NCBI GenBank assembly: GCA_963607765.1
Contig: CAVDDT010000007.1
Span: 1 to 57,411, forward strand
DNA from: Colivicinus sp963607765
Lineage (GTDB): Bacteria; Bacillota_I; Bacilli_A; Erysipelotrichales; Erysipelotrichaceae
Reading direction: 5' to 3'
Length of the DNA stretch: 57,411 nt
The translations under genes were made by a program, and so were the position numbers. Positions 1 through 8,162 of this stretch are shown here, one piece after another (within the stretch, counting starts at the first letter, position 1; every line of letters starts with the position of its first letter). The notes beneath the pieces were generated by a model. The model was not told the origin of the DNA. It worked only from the letters and a program-made list of their open reading frames with translations, and did not search any database.

Positions 1-708
1 TGTGTGCTTTCCAAAGTCATCACGGTAATCTTTTAAGATTCTATCTTGAATTTCTTCAACTTCATCGTAATTTTTATTGTCGATGAAGCTTTGCACAACT
101 TCCGGCATCCCACCAACGATATAGTAATTTTTAATGTGCTTTTCAAATATGAATTTATAAGCATCAGATATTTTCGATTCTAAAGATAATTTTTTAAATC
201 CATCAACCACTTCTTCGCTTTCCACGGCACAAACAAATTCTTCAAAAGACATCGGATACATTTCAAGTCTATCTACTTTGCCTACTGGGAATGATATTCC
301 ATCAGATTTTAAAGCAACGCCCAACAAAGACCCTGCAGATATAATGTGATAATCATTGTTGTCTTCATTAAAATATTTAAGACTAGAAATAGCTCTAGGA
401 CATGCTTGAATTTCATCAAAAATTATTAAAGTTGAGTTTTTATTTATTTTTCTCTTAAAAAACAAAGTTTCTAGTTCACTTATAATCCTGTTGGTGTCAA
501 AATCGTTTTCAAATACGCTATTTAATCTAGAATTTGAATCAAAATTAAAATACGCTACATCATCGTAATATAAATTACCAAATTCCTTAAGAATATATGT
601 TTTGCCACATTGCCTAACGCCAGTAATAAGTAGTGGCTTTCTATTTTTCTTATTTTTTCAAGCAACTAATTTATCTGTTATATTTCTTTTTATACTATAA
701 TTTCACAT
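1..708 (-). pseudogene. Decayed AAA ATPase (AAA_14/DUF4143 type), C-terminus beyond the window
   Basis: Reading the minus strand gives one continuous reading frame from about 657 to the window edge with a Walker A (GVRQCGKT), a Walker B (TLIIFDEIQ) and the downstream AGSLLG and YIVGGMPEVV motifs of the AAA_14/DUF4143 family of ATP-binding proteins. The N-terminus is damaged: in-frame TGA stops lie at 705-703 and at 660-658. The second sits where the family has a conserved Trp just before the Walker A (LVA-stop-KNKKNRKPLL). No ATG lies between the stops or between the second stop and the Walker A. An ATA at the expected start position (ATA AAA AGA) suggests ATG became ATA and TGG became TGA, both G-to-A changes. 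Other genes here use TGA as a stop, so recoding is unlikely. I read this as a recent pseudogene. Confidence 0.75.
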
Positions 709-729
709 TATTCGGTCGAAAAACGCAAA

Positions 730-1383
730 TTATTTAATATTTTCAATTTTGTAAATAATATAAGAAACCAAGAAAATAACTAATAAATAAAGGATATTAG
801 CTGAAACTCTGCCAATTATTAATTCAAGATCTTTAATTATTGGCTGATAGCTAGGATTTAAACAATTAATATAGAACATGTTGATTTCACCAACGCTATT
901 TAAACTAATATTAATTACCGTGGCAATAATGCTCATCACTATAAACAAGAAAGTGGCATTCTTAAAGCTATCGCATTCAAGCTTGTTATGAATGATGATA
1001 CTAGCCATCAGGATTATTAGATAATGCCAAAGGTAAGAATGAATGCACAATACTAAACCATGAGAAATCATATCCATAGGATATGCTAGGGCAATAAAGC
1101 CACTGAGTAATGAATATGATTTTATAAAAGCTAGATAGGCTTTATTGATTGATGTGTTCTTGAATAAGAATAAATACATAGGCATTGAACACAATTGAAA
1201 TGGTATATACCAGACAGACCACATGTTATTTACAAGTAAATATGCTTGTTTAAATATCTCGAGGAAAAATAAGACAAATGATATTTTATATATCATCTCA
1301 CCTTTAATATATTTGCCTAGGCAATATATGGGCATTGTTACAAATAACAAAATTAGATATGTAAGACTAGGGACTTTAAACAT
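730..1383 (-). CDS. YwaF/TP0381-family integral membrane protein
   Basis: This is a roughly 217-residue, very hydrophobic protein with about six or seven predicted membrane segments. The conserved stretch WSVWYIPFQLCSMPMYLF near residues 57-74 and a later HSYLWH segment resemble the YwaF/TP0381 family of integral membrane proteins, whose biochemical role is unknown. I start it at the ATG at 1383 rather than the TTG one codon upstream. No Shine-Dalgarno precedes it; instead a TAAAAT hexamer ends 7 nt before the ATG, so the mRNA may be leaderless. It is divergent from tcdA and lies just upstream of the decayed ATPase on the same strand. Family assignment is moderately sure; function is not. Confidence 0.7.
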   Translation of the reverse strand: MFKVPSLTYLILLFVTMPIYCLGKYIKGEMIYKISFVLFFLEIFKQAYLLVNNMWSVWYIPFQLCSMPMYLFLFKNTSINKAYLAFIKSYSLLSGFIALAYPMDMISHGLVLCIHSYLWHYLIILMASIIIHNKLECDSFKNATFLFIVMSIIATVINISLNSVGEINMFYINCLNPSYQPIIKDLELIIGRVSANILYLLVIFLVSYIIYKIENIK

Positions 1384-1390
1384 CAAAGTA

Positions 1391-1417
1391 ATTTTATTAC
1401 ATAATATGAAGTAAAAT
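1391..1417. promoter_or_regulatory. Divergent leaderless-type promoters (YwaF-like / tcdA)
   Basis: The 41-bp gap between two divergent starts holds a TAAAAT (minus strand, 1396-1391) ending 7 nt before the ATG at 1383 and a TAAAAT (plus strand, 1412-1417) ending 7 nt before the ATG at 1425. Neither gene has a ribosome binding site. The -35 elements are not obvious. Confidence 0.4.
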
Positions 1418-1424
1418 AATTAAT

Positions 1425-2165
1425 ATGTTAAATGAATTTTCTAGAAGTGAATTATTGTTAGGTAAAGAAGCTATTGAAACTTTAAATAAAAAAAGAGTGG
1501 CTATTTTTGGCGTAGGTGGTGTTGGCGGCTATGTTGTTGAAGCGCTTGCCAGAAGTGGCGTTGGCCATCTTGACTTAATTGATAATGATACCGTTAGTCT
1601 AACTAATATTAATAGGCAAATTATTGCTTTGCATTCTACTATTGGCAAAGATAAAGTTGAAGTGGCAAAGAAAAGAGTTTTAGATATTAATCCTAATTGT
1701 GATGTTAAAGTATATAAAACATTTTACTTGCCAGAAACAGCTTCTTTGTTTGATTTTGGTAAGTATGATTATGTAGTTGATGCGATTGATACGGTGGCTG
1801 GTAAATTGATGCTTATAGAGGAAGCCAAGAGAAATAATGTTCCTATTATTTGTTCCCTTGGTGCTGGCAACCACTTAGATCCTTTTTCTTTTAAAGTGAG
1901 CGATATTTCTAAAACAAGCGTATGTCCGCTTGCTAAAGTAATGCGCCATGAGCTAAAGAAAAGAAATATCAAGGATGTAAAGGTGGTTTATTCTAGCGAA
2001 AATCCAATTAAGCCATATGAATATGAAGAGATTCAAAAAGACAGCAGTAAAAGAGCTACTCCAGGCAGCGTTTCTTTTATTCCTTCGATTGTAGGATTAA
2101 TTATTGGCAGTGAAGTAATTAAGGATTTAATCAAAAAGAACTATAATAAGAGTGTTGTTCTTTGA
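1425..2165 (+). CDS. tcdA: tRNA threonylcarbamoyladenosine dehydratase (TcdA/CsdL)
   Basis: A 246-residue E1-like ThiF/MoeB-superfamily protein. Residues about 25-45 carry the nucleotide-binding GVGGVGGYVVEALARSGVG Rossmann loop, followed by the DLIDNDTV and TNINRQI motifs that bind ATP and adenylate the substrate. Its length and the single-domain organisation fit TcdA, which uses ATP to cyclise t6A37 of ANN-decoding tRNAs into ct6A. A Sua5-type enzyme that starts t6A synthesis is encoded at 33646-34260. The ATG at 1425 has no Shine-Dalgarno; a TAAAAT hexamer ends 7 nt upstream, so translation may be leaderless. Its 3' end probably contains the glmS promoter (TATAAT at 2142-2147). Confidence 0.9.
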   Translation: MLNEFSRSELLLGKEAIETLNKKRVAIFGVGGVGGYVVEALARSGVGHLDLIDNDTVSLTNINRQIIALHSTIGKDKVEVAKKRVLDINPNCDVKVYKTFYLPETASLFDFGKYDYVVDAIDTVAGKLMLIEEAKRNNVPIICSLGAGNHLDPFSFKVSDISKTSVCPLAKVMRHELKKRNIKDVKVVYSSENPIKPYEYEEIQKDSSKRATPGSVSFIPSIVGLIIGSEVIKDLIKKNYNKSVVL

Positions 2166-2168
2166 AAA

Positions 2169-2181
2169 ACCTAACTCAACT
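2169..2181 (+). repeat. Left arm of a 13-bp inverted repeat flanking ribozyme and glmS
   Basis: ACCTAACTCAACT is exactly complementary to AGTTGAGTTAGGT at 4127-4139 just after the glmS stop. The arm ends one nucleotide before A-1 of the ribozyme cleavage site, so self-cleavage would separate it from the glmS mRNA body. Confidence 0.6.
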
Positions 2182-2330
2182 AGCGCCATGAACCCTTTAG
2201 TGGGTTAACGAGGAGAAGGTTTATCGAAATATTCGGCGGGTACCTTCCGTAGTGTCTACTGCGAACAAATCATGAAATATAGAAGCAATTCTAAAACAGA
2301 AGTGGTTTGATAGATAAATATAATAATAGA
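2175..2330 (+). ncRNA. glmS ribozyme/riboswitch
   Basis: The 5' untranslated region of glmS contains the hallmark sequence blocks of the glucosamine-6-phosphate-activated ribozyme in order: AGCGCC at 2182-2187, ACGAGGAG at 2208-2215, TTTATCGA followed by a short loop and CGGCGGGTACC. Cleavage is expected between A2182 and G2183. It is a metabolite-dependent self-cleaving RNA: binding of GlcN6P triggers cleavage and mRNA decay, giving feedback control of GlmS. The 3' boundary is approximate; the A-rich stretch to about 2330 probably forms the P3/P4 support domain. A possible promoter TATAAT lies at 2142-2147 inside tcdA. Confidence 0.92.
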
Positions 2331-2344
2331 AAGTTGAGAATATT

Positions 2345-4123
2345 ATGTGTGGAATTATTGGTTATGTGGGTTTTGATAATGCCTATGATAAGCTAATAGA
2401 CTGCCTAAAACTTCTTGAATACAGGGGCTATGATAGTGTTGGAATAGCTCTTTTTAATAATGGGAAAATTGAGGTAAATAAGTTAGCTGGCAGAACTAGT
2501 GATTTAGAAAATAAATTAAGAGTTTTAAAACTAAAAGGAAGATGTGGAATAGGCCACACTAGGTGGGCAACACATGGTGTGGTTAATGATATTAATGCAC
2601 ATCCTTTTAAGGTTAAAAGAGTGTGTTTAGTTCATAATGGCATTATTGAAAACTATAAAGAATTAATTAACGAATATCATTTAAATGATTTAAGTTCACA
2701 AACTGATAGCGAGGTAATAGCTAGTTTATTAAATAAGTTTTATGATGGCAATCCATTAAGAACAATTATCAAAGTAAGAAAACTATTAAAAGGAACATAT
2801 GCGTTACTTATGATGTTTGATGACCATTTAGATACCATTTATGCGATAAGGCATATTAGTCCTTTAGTATATAGCGGTGAAAAAGGAAATACTTTAATTG
2901 CTAGTGAAACTCTTCCATTAAATAAAGAATACAATGAATATTTTATTTTGGAAGAGAATCAAATTCTTGAAGTAAATAATGGTGTTAATGTTTATGATGA
3001 AAATCTAAATATTGTAGATCGCAAAAGTCATAAACTTACTGAAAATATTGATTTGGACTTAAGCGATTACGATAGTTACTTAGATAAAGAGATTCATGAA
3101 CAGCCCTTGGTATTGCAAGGATGCATAAATCATTATGTGAGAGATGGCTTACCCGATTTTAATTTTGGTTTAGAAGGCATCAATAAGATTGAAATGATTG
3201 CTTGTGGAACCAGTTATCATGCTTGTCTGTTTGCAAAAGAAGTAATTGAAAGATATGCAAAAATAGAATGCAATGTGACTGTTGCTAGTGAATTTAATTA
3301 TCATGAGCATTTTATTGATGATAAGACATTGGTTATAGCTTTGTCTCAATCTGGTGAAACGATTGATACTATTGAAGCCTGTAAGTGTGCAAAGAAGTAC
3401 GGATGTAAATTATTGTCACTTGTGAATGTTGAAAACAGTGAACTAGTTCATATTTCTGATTATCACTTATTATCTTATGCAGGTAGAGAGTTGTCTGTTG
3501 CCTCAACTAAAGCGTATACATCACAATTATTAATATTAAAGTTGTTTGCCTTATATTTGGCTTTGATTAAAAAGACCACAAGTGAAGAGGCGGTAAGAAA
3601 CAAGATTATAGAGCTTAAAAATGTTCCTAATACAATAAGTAAAATATTAAATAATGAAGATAAAATTAAAGATCTTGCGGGCAGCATTAGAGATAAGAAA
3701 ATATTTTTGCTTGCAAGAGGGAACGATTATATAAGTTTGCTTGAGAGTGCTTTAAAAATTAAAGAATTAGCGTATTTAAATGTGAATACTTATATGGCTG
3801 GTGAAATTAAGCATGGCCCTATTGCTCTTATCGATGAAAATAGCGTTGTGATTGGATTAAGCTTAAATAAAGAATTAAATGTTAAGTTAATTAATAATTT
3901 AAGAGAATGTGAATCAAGGAAAGCAAGAGTAGTGCTACTTACAAGTGATAAATTAGATACTAAGCAAATTAAAGATACGTATATATTTCCAAAAGATAAT
4001 GATGAAAACTTAGAATTGTGTTGTATTGTATTTTTTCAATTGCTTGCAAAAAATTTAGCTTTAATTTTAGGAAGAGATGTTGATAAACCTAGGAATTTAG
4101 CTAAGGTTGTTACTGTAGAATGA
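2345..4123 (+). CDS. glmS: Glutamine-fructose-6-phosphate aminotransferase (isomerising)
   Basis: A 592-residue enzyme that makes glucosamine-6-phosphate from fructose-6-phosphate and glutamine, the first step to UDP-GlcNAc for the cell wall. The N-terminal glutaminase domain begins MCGIIGYVG, with Cys2 as nucleophile after Met removal, and has the GIGHTRWATHG and HNGIIENY motifs. Two SIS sugar-isomerase domains follow (IACGTSYHACLFAKE near residue 282; the second at about 440-580), ending in the family-typical KPRNLAKVVTVE. Length matches the usual 600. The ribozyme directly upstream gives product feedback. No strong Shine-Dalgarno is visible before the ATG (only AAAGTTGAG). A 13-nt complement to the ribozyme leader follows the stop. 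Confidence 0.97.
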   Translation: MCGIIGYVGFDNAYDKLIDCLKLLEYRGYDSVGIALFNNGKIEVNKLAGRTSDLENKLRVLKLKGRCGIGHTRWATHGVVNDINAHPFKVKRVCLVHNGIIENYKELINEYHLNDLSSQTDSEVIASLLNKFYDGNPLRTIIKVRKLLKGTYALLMMFDDHLDTIYAIRHISPLVYSGEKGNTLIASETLPLNKEYNEYFILEENQILEVNNGVNVYDENLNIVDRKSHKLTENIDLDLSDYDSYLDKEIHEQPLVLQGCINHYVRDGLPDFNFGLEGINKIEMIACGTSYHACLFAKEVIERYAKIECNVTVASEFNYHEHFIDDKTLVIALSQSGETIDTIEACKCAKKYGCKLLSLVNVENSELVHISDYHLLSYAGRELSVASTKAYTSQLLILKLFALYLALIKKTTSEEAVRNKIIELKNVPNTISKILNNEDKIKDLAGSIRDKKIFLLARGNDYISLLESALKIKELAYLNVNTYMAGEIKHGPIALIDENSVVIGLSLNKELNVKLINNLRECESRKARVVLLTSDKLDTKQIKDTYIFPKDNDENLELCCIVFFQLLAKNLALILGRDVDKPRNLAKVVTVE

Positions 4124-4126
4124 TTA

Positions 4127-4139
4127 AGTTGAGTTAGGT
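4127..4139 (+). repeat. Right arm of the 13-bp inverted repeat after glmS
   Basis: AGTTGAGTTAGGT starts four nucleotides after the glmS stop codon and is the exact reverse complement of 2169-2181. No T-tract follows it, so on its own it is not an intrinsic terminator. Confidence 0.6.
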
Positions 4140-4150
4140 AAAGAATAACA

Positions 4151-4196
4151 TCATATTTAAATATGACATATTTGGGATTGTCATATTTAAATATGA
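4151..4196. promoter_or_regulatory. Double 16-bp palindrome, candidate operator of the downstream ATPase
   Basis: The perfect palindrome TCATATTTAAATATGA occurs at 4151-4166 and again at 4181-4196, exactly 30 bp (about three helical turns) apart. The second copy abuts a -10-like TATACT (4197-4202), with a -35-like TTGGGA at 4172-4177 between the copies. This geometry is that of a repressor operator with two cooperative sites. The gene controlled would be the ATPase at 4220. Confidence 0.65.
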
Positions 4197-4219
4197 TATA
4201 CTTTTGATGAGGTGATTTT

Positions 4220-5599
4220 ATGAAGGGATTTTACTTTAGAGAAAAGGAATTGGAGCTAATAAACAATTTTTTTAATAGCGATAATAAAAAGAGTTTAGCC
4301 ATTTATGGAAGACGTAGAACTGGCAAAACAGAGCTTATATTAAAGGCGATTGAAGAATATAAAGCCGAGGCACATTACTTTCAAATTAGTAGTTTGGATT
4401 ATGAGGTCAGTTTATTAGATTTTAAAAAAATACTTAAAAAAGGGGAAAAAGACCCAATTCTAGATTCTCTTAATTCTTTTAAGGATGTGTTTACATACTT
4501 ATCAAATCTAAATAAGAAAAAAATAATCGTAATAGATGAATTCCCTTTTTTAGCTAAGAAAAATGACGATGTTTGCGTAGAATTTCAATATATTATAGAT
4601 CATTGTTTAAAAAATTCGATTAAATTAGTCTTACTTGGTTCTAATCAATCTTTTATGAAGGGGCAGATTGAACAAAGCAGTTCTCCTTTATATGGCAGAT
4701 TTGATGAAATATTATTTTTGAGACCATTTAGTTATAGAGAAATAAAGGAACTATACAAAAATAAAAAAGATGCGATGAATGTCTATGCTATGACTGGTGG
4801 AGTAGCTCAATATGTTATGTTTTTTAAAGAATATAGTTCGGTTGATAAAGCAATAGATGATTTGTTTTTTAATCGAAATGGAAGACTGTTTCTTGAAAGC
4901 GGCAATTTTTTAAACCAAGAGCTTAAAGATGCAACAACATACAATACGATTCTAAGACTTATGGGAAGTAGCGATAAAAAGGCTAGCGACATTGCTTCAA
5001 AGGCTAGAGTTGATAATAGAGCGATATATACTTATTTAAATAAATTAGAGGAACTTGGGATAATTGAAATCGTTAATAATCCACTCGCTTCTAAAAAAGA
5101 AAAAAGATATCACATTGCTGATTTATATCTTCGATTTGCATACACTTTTATTGAACCAAATATTTCTATCATTGCAGGAATAGGAAAAGAATCGAAATCT
5201 TTTATATTAGATGAACAATATAATGAATATCTCGGCTTTATTTATGAAGAGATCATTAGAGATAATTTATTTAGTTATGCATTAGAGAAAAAAATTTCTT
5301 TTATGCCGGTTGAAGTTGGAAAGTGGTGGGGGAATGTTCAGCTTAATGGAAATTGGCTAGAAAGTGAAATAGATGTTGTTGGAGTAAATGAAGATAATGT
5401 TGTTTTGGGTGAATGCGAATATAGAAATAAAAAAATCGGACTTAAAGAACTCGATGATTTAAAAATTAAGGGAAATTTTGTTTCTGGAAGTAATAAAAAG
5501 ATAACTTATCTATTGGCTAGTAAAAACGGATTTACGGATGATTTATTGAATCTTAAGAGTGATGATTTAATTTTGGTTAATGATGAAGAAATAATGTAA
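4220..5599 (+). CDS. AAA+ ATPase with wHTH and DUF234 nuclease-like C-terminus
   Basis: A 459-residue protein of the archaeal-type ATPase (ATPase_2) plus DUF234 architecture. Walker A is GRRRTGKT at residues 30-37 and Walker B is IIVIDE at 102-107. A winged-helix-like region follows at about 250-300 (ASDIASKARVDNRAIYTYL). The C-terminal PD-(D/E)XK-like core has D385 and E398, but the expected Lys of the E-x-K motif is Glu400 (GECEYRNKK), so nuclease activity may be lost. Start ATG has a GAGGTG ribosome site. It is a single-gene unit behind a double palindrome. Relatives are widespread, patchily distributed and of unknown function; mobile or defence roles have been proposed. Related loci occur at 39387 and 50775. 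Confidence 0.85.
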   Translation: MKGFYFREKELELINNFFNSDNKKSLAIYGRRRTGKTELILKAIEEYKAEAHYFQISSLDYEVSLLDFKKILKKGEKDPILDSLNSFKDVFTYLSNLNKKKIIVIDEFPFLAKKNDDVCVEFQYIIDHCLKNSIKLVLLGSNQSFMKGQIEQSSSPLYGRFDEILFLRPFSYREIKELYKNKKDAMNVYAMTGGVAQYVMFFKEYSSVDKAIDDLFFNRNGRLFLESGNFLNQELKDATTYNTILRLMGSSDKKASDIASKARVDNRAIYTYLNKLEELGIIEIVNNPLASKKEKRYHIADLYLRFAYTFIEPNISIIAGIGKESKSFILDEQYNEYLGFIYEEIIRDNLFSYALEKKISFMPVEVGKWWGNVQLNGNWLESEIDVVGVNEDNVVLGECEYRNKKIGLKELDDLKIKGNFVSGSNKKITYLLASKNGFTDDLLNLKSDDLILVNDEEIM

Positions 5600-5688
5600 G
5601 AAAAAGGTAAAAAAGTTATTTTAGTGTCCATAAAAAAATCGAAAAAGATATAATGTTTCTTGTCTAAATATAAGACAGAGGAGAAACT

Positions 5689-6618
5689 ATGAAAACAAGA
5701 AGATTTTTATTGGTGATGTTACTTGCATGTTTGCTTATGACATCAGCATGTAGTTCTAACTCAAAGGGTAGTGATGAAGCAGATTCATCTGAAGAAACAA
5801 CTTCTCTTACAGTTCAATTTGTTCCAACCAACAACGATGGTTCTATGGATGCTAAGGTAAAGCCTTTTGAAGAGTATTTATCTAATGCATTAGGTTGCGA
5901 GGTTACTGTTACTATGGCAACTGACTATTCTACTATTGTTGAAGCCATGGCATCAGGAAAAGTAGATATTGGTATTATGCCACCTGCAGCTTATGTTCAA
6001 GCTAGATCTCAAGGTGCTGCTAAGGCAATTCTTTCTTCTTCTTTAACTGATTATGATGAAAATGAACAACCTATTTCTGGTTCAACAGCAAATAGTTTCA
6101 AGGGCGAAGTATTGGTTAGAGCTGATAGCGATATGACTGGTTTAGCTGATTTGAAGGGCAAGACTATTGCCACATTAAGCGCAAGCTCAGCTTCTGGTTA
6201 CATTTATCCTGTTGCTGAAATGAAAGATTTAGGTATTGATCCTACTACTGATTGCACAATTGTTACTGTTAATGATATTCCTTCTGAAATTACAGCTGTA
6301 TTAAATGGTCAAGCTGATGCAGCATTTGTATTTGAAGGCGCTAGATATGTTTTCTCTAGCAAGTTTGAAAACAATGATTTGTTCACAGATTTAAAGGTAC
6401 TTTATTTAACTGAAGGCGACATTCCAAATGATGCAATTGCTGTTCTTCCTACAATGAGCGAAGAGATGCAAGAAAAGGTTAAAGAGGTTTTCTTAAACAT
6501 GGCTAATGATGAAGATGGCAAGGAAGCTATGACTATGTGGGGCCATACTGCTTATACTGAAGCAGATGAAGCTGCATATGATACTATCGAAGCTTATATT
6601 GAAAAAGCTGCGGAGTAG
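5689..6618 (+). CDS. phnD: Phosphonate/phosphite-type ABC transporter substrate-binding lipoprotein
   Basis: A 309-residue exported lipoprotein: an N-terminal KTRR signal peptide ends in the lipobox TSAC, with Cys21 as the lipidated residue, followed by a Ser/Asp/Glu-rich linker. The body matches the PhnD/phosphate-phosphite-phosphonate binding family: LTVQFVPTNNDGSMDAKVKPFEEYL, VDIGIMPPAAYVQA and the LKGKTIATLSASSASGYIYP segment that lines the anion site. It begins a tightly packed operon with phnC and two phnE genes. A GAGGAG ribosome site precedes the ATG, and a TATAAT at about 5648 may be the promoter. The exact ligand (phosphonate, phosphite or a phosphate ester) cannot be told from sequence. 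Confidence 0.9.
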   Translation: MKTRRFLLVMLLACLLMTSACSSNSKGSDEADSSEETTSLTVQFVPTNNDGSMDAKVKPFEEYLSNALGCEVTVTMATDYSTIVEAMASGKVDIGIMPPAAYVQARSQGAAKAILSSSLTDYDENEQPISGSTANSFKGEVLVRADSDMTGLADLKGKTIATLSASSASGYIYPVAEMKDLGIDPTTDCTIVTVNDIPSEITAVLNGQADAAFVFEGARYVFSSKFENNDLFTDLKVLYLTEGDIPNDAIAVLPTMSEEMQEKVKEVFLNMANDEDGKEAMTMWGHTAYTEADEAAYDTIEAYIEKAAE

Positions 6619-6621
6619 TCA

Positions 6622-7386
6622 ATGATTGAAATCAAAGATGCTTCAAAGGTCTATAAGAACGGCACTAAGGCCATGGACCATATCAATTTAACAATCAATG
6701 ATGGTGATTTCTTATGTATCATTGGTCTATCAGGTGCTGGTAAGAGTACTCTTTTAAGATCGATTAATAGACTAAATGAGATTACTGACGGTGAGATTTT
6801 CATCGATGGTGTTTCTCTTACTAAGGCCAGTAAAAAAGAATTGAAGCAAATGCGTACGCATATCGGTTTGATTTCTCAACAATTTAATTTAGTAAAAAGA
6901 AGTACTGTTCAAAAGAATGTTTTGAGCGGTAAGCTTGGTACTTATGGTACTTTCAAGAGCGTATTTGGCTTATTTTCAAAAGACGAATACGCTCTTGTTT
7001 TAGATGTACTAAAGAAGGTTGATTTACAAGATAAGTTACATAGTCGTTGTGATGAACTTTCTGGTGGTCAACAACAACGTGTTTGTATCGCTAGGACTTT
7101 GTTTCAAGAGGCTTCAATTATTTTGGCTGATGAGCCTGTTGCTTCATTAGATCCAGTCACTTCTAATAAGGTATTAAGTGATCTTCAAATGATTAATCAA
7201 ACATTGGGCAGAACTGTTATTGTGAATATCCATTCTGTTGAATTGGCTAAGCATTATGCTACTAGAATTATTGGCTTACAAGATGGAAAACTTATTTTTG
7301 ATGGCAAGCCAAGTGAATTGACTGATGAGAAGTTAAAGGAAATTTATAAAGGTAACTATATTCCTGGTCAGGAGTCAGCTTCATGA
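6622..7386 (+). CDS. phnC: Phosphonate-type ABC transporter ATP-binding protein
   Basis: A 254-residue ABC ATPase that powers import of the PhnD-bound anion. The Walker A is GLSGAGKSTLL near residue 37, the Q-loop SQQFNLVKRSTV follows, the signature is LSGGQQQRVCIAR near 146 and the Walker B is IILADEPVASLD. The SGGQQQRV signature and the QQFNLV segment are typical of PhnC. It starts three bases after the phnD stop and its own stop overlaps phnE by four bases (ATGA), so the four transporter genes are translationally coupled. Confidence 0.93.
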   Translation: MIEIKDASKVYKNGTKAMDHINLTINDGDFLCIIGLSGAGKSTLLRSINRLNEITDGEIFIDGVSLTKASKKELKQMRTHIGLISQQFNLVKRSTVQKNVLSGKLGTYGTFKSVFGLFSKDEYALVLDVLKKVDLQDKLHSRCDELSGGQQQRVCIARTLFQEASIILADEPVASLDPVTSNKVLSDLQMINQTLGRTVIVNIHSVELAKHYATRIIGLQDGKLIFDGKPSELTDEKLKEIYKGNYIPGQESAS

Positions 7387-8162
7387 AGCTAAAGGATACA
7401 GTACACTTCAATCTTTATAAACATTTGTTGATTGTTATATTGATTGTTTTGTGCTTTATAACTGCTTCTAATGCGGTTGGTGTAGATTTTAATGAAGTAT
7501 TTAATAATACTGATCAAGTATTAATTTTTCTAAAGAAGTTAATCTCGCCAGATTTTTCCTATTTTCCAAAATTAGTAGATCCACTAATTCGCACTTTAAA
7601 AATGTCGATTTTAGGCACTATTCTTGGTGTTGTGCTAGCTATTCCATTTTCTTTTTTGGCTACCACAGTAGTTACCAAGAACAATGTATTAACAAGCATA
7701 ATTCGTTTTATTTTAAATGTTGTTAGAACCGTTCCTAATATGCTACTTGCGGCAATACTTGTTTCAATGATAGGTATAGGAGAGGGAACTGGTGTTTTAA
7801 CCATTACAATATTTACTTTTGGATTAACTGCGCAGCTTTTCTATGAGAATATCGAGACCATTGACTTATCAGCTTTGGAGGCTTGTGAATCTGTTGGAGC
7901 CAATAAGTTTAAAACAGCTGTTTGGGCTGTCTGGCCTCAAATTATACCTAGTGTAATAAGCTATGGTTTCTATGCGTTAGAAATAAATATTCGTGCTTCA
8001 ACAGTACTTGGATATGTTGGTGCCGGTGGTATTGGTGTTATCCTAAATACTTCACTTGGCTTATTTAAGTACGACAGAGTTTCATTAATTATCTTAACTA
8101 TTTTTGTGGTAGTTATTATCGTGGATGGTTTATCTGAATTGATAAGGAGGAAAGTGTCATGA
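7383..8162 (+). CDS. phnE: Phosphonate-type ABC transporter permease 1
   Basis: A 259-residue inner-membrane permease with about six transmembrane segments. The cytoplasmic EAA loop that contacts the ATPase is visible as ALEACESVGANKFKTAVWAVWPQIIP at about residues 162-187, and TLGYVGAGGIGVIL follows as in PhnE proteins. It overlaps phnC by four bases and the next permease by four bases. Together with the second permease it probably forms a heterodimeric channel, as in systems with two phnE copies. Confidence 0.9.
   Translation: MKLKDTVHFNLYKHLLIVILIVLCFITASNAVGVDFNEVFNNTDQVLIFLKKLISPDFSYFPKLVDPLIRTLKMSILGTILGVVLAIPFSFLATTVVTKNNVLTSIIRFILNVVRTVPNMLLAAILVSMIGIGEGTGVLTITIFTFGLTAQLFYENIETIDLSALEACESVGANKFKTAVWAVWPQIIPSVISYGFYALEINIRASTVLGYVGAGGIGVILNTSLGLFKYDRVSLIILTIFVVVIIVDGLSELIRRKVS

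Noticed and set aside
658..705. In-frame TGA codons as evidence of a Mycoplasma-like code (TGA = Trp)
   Set aside because: tcdA, glmS and many other genes end at TGA and use TGG for Trp, so TGA is a stop in this genome.
4127..4139. Simple intrinsic terminator after glmS
   Set aside because: The segment has no local partner and no T-tract; its complement is 2 kb upstream.
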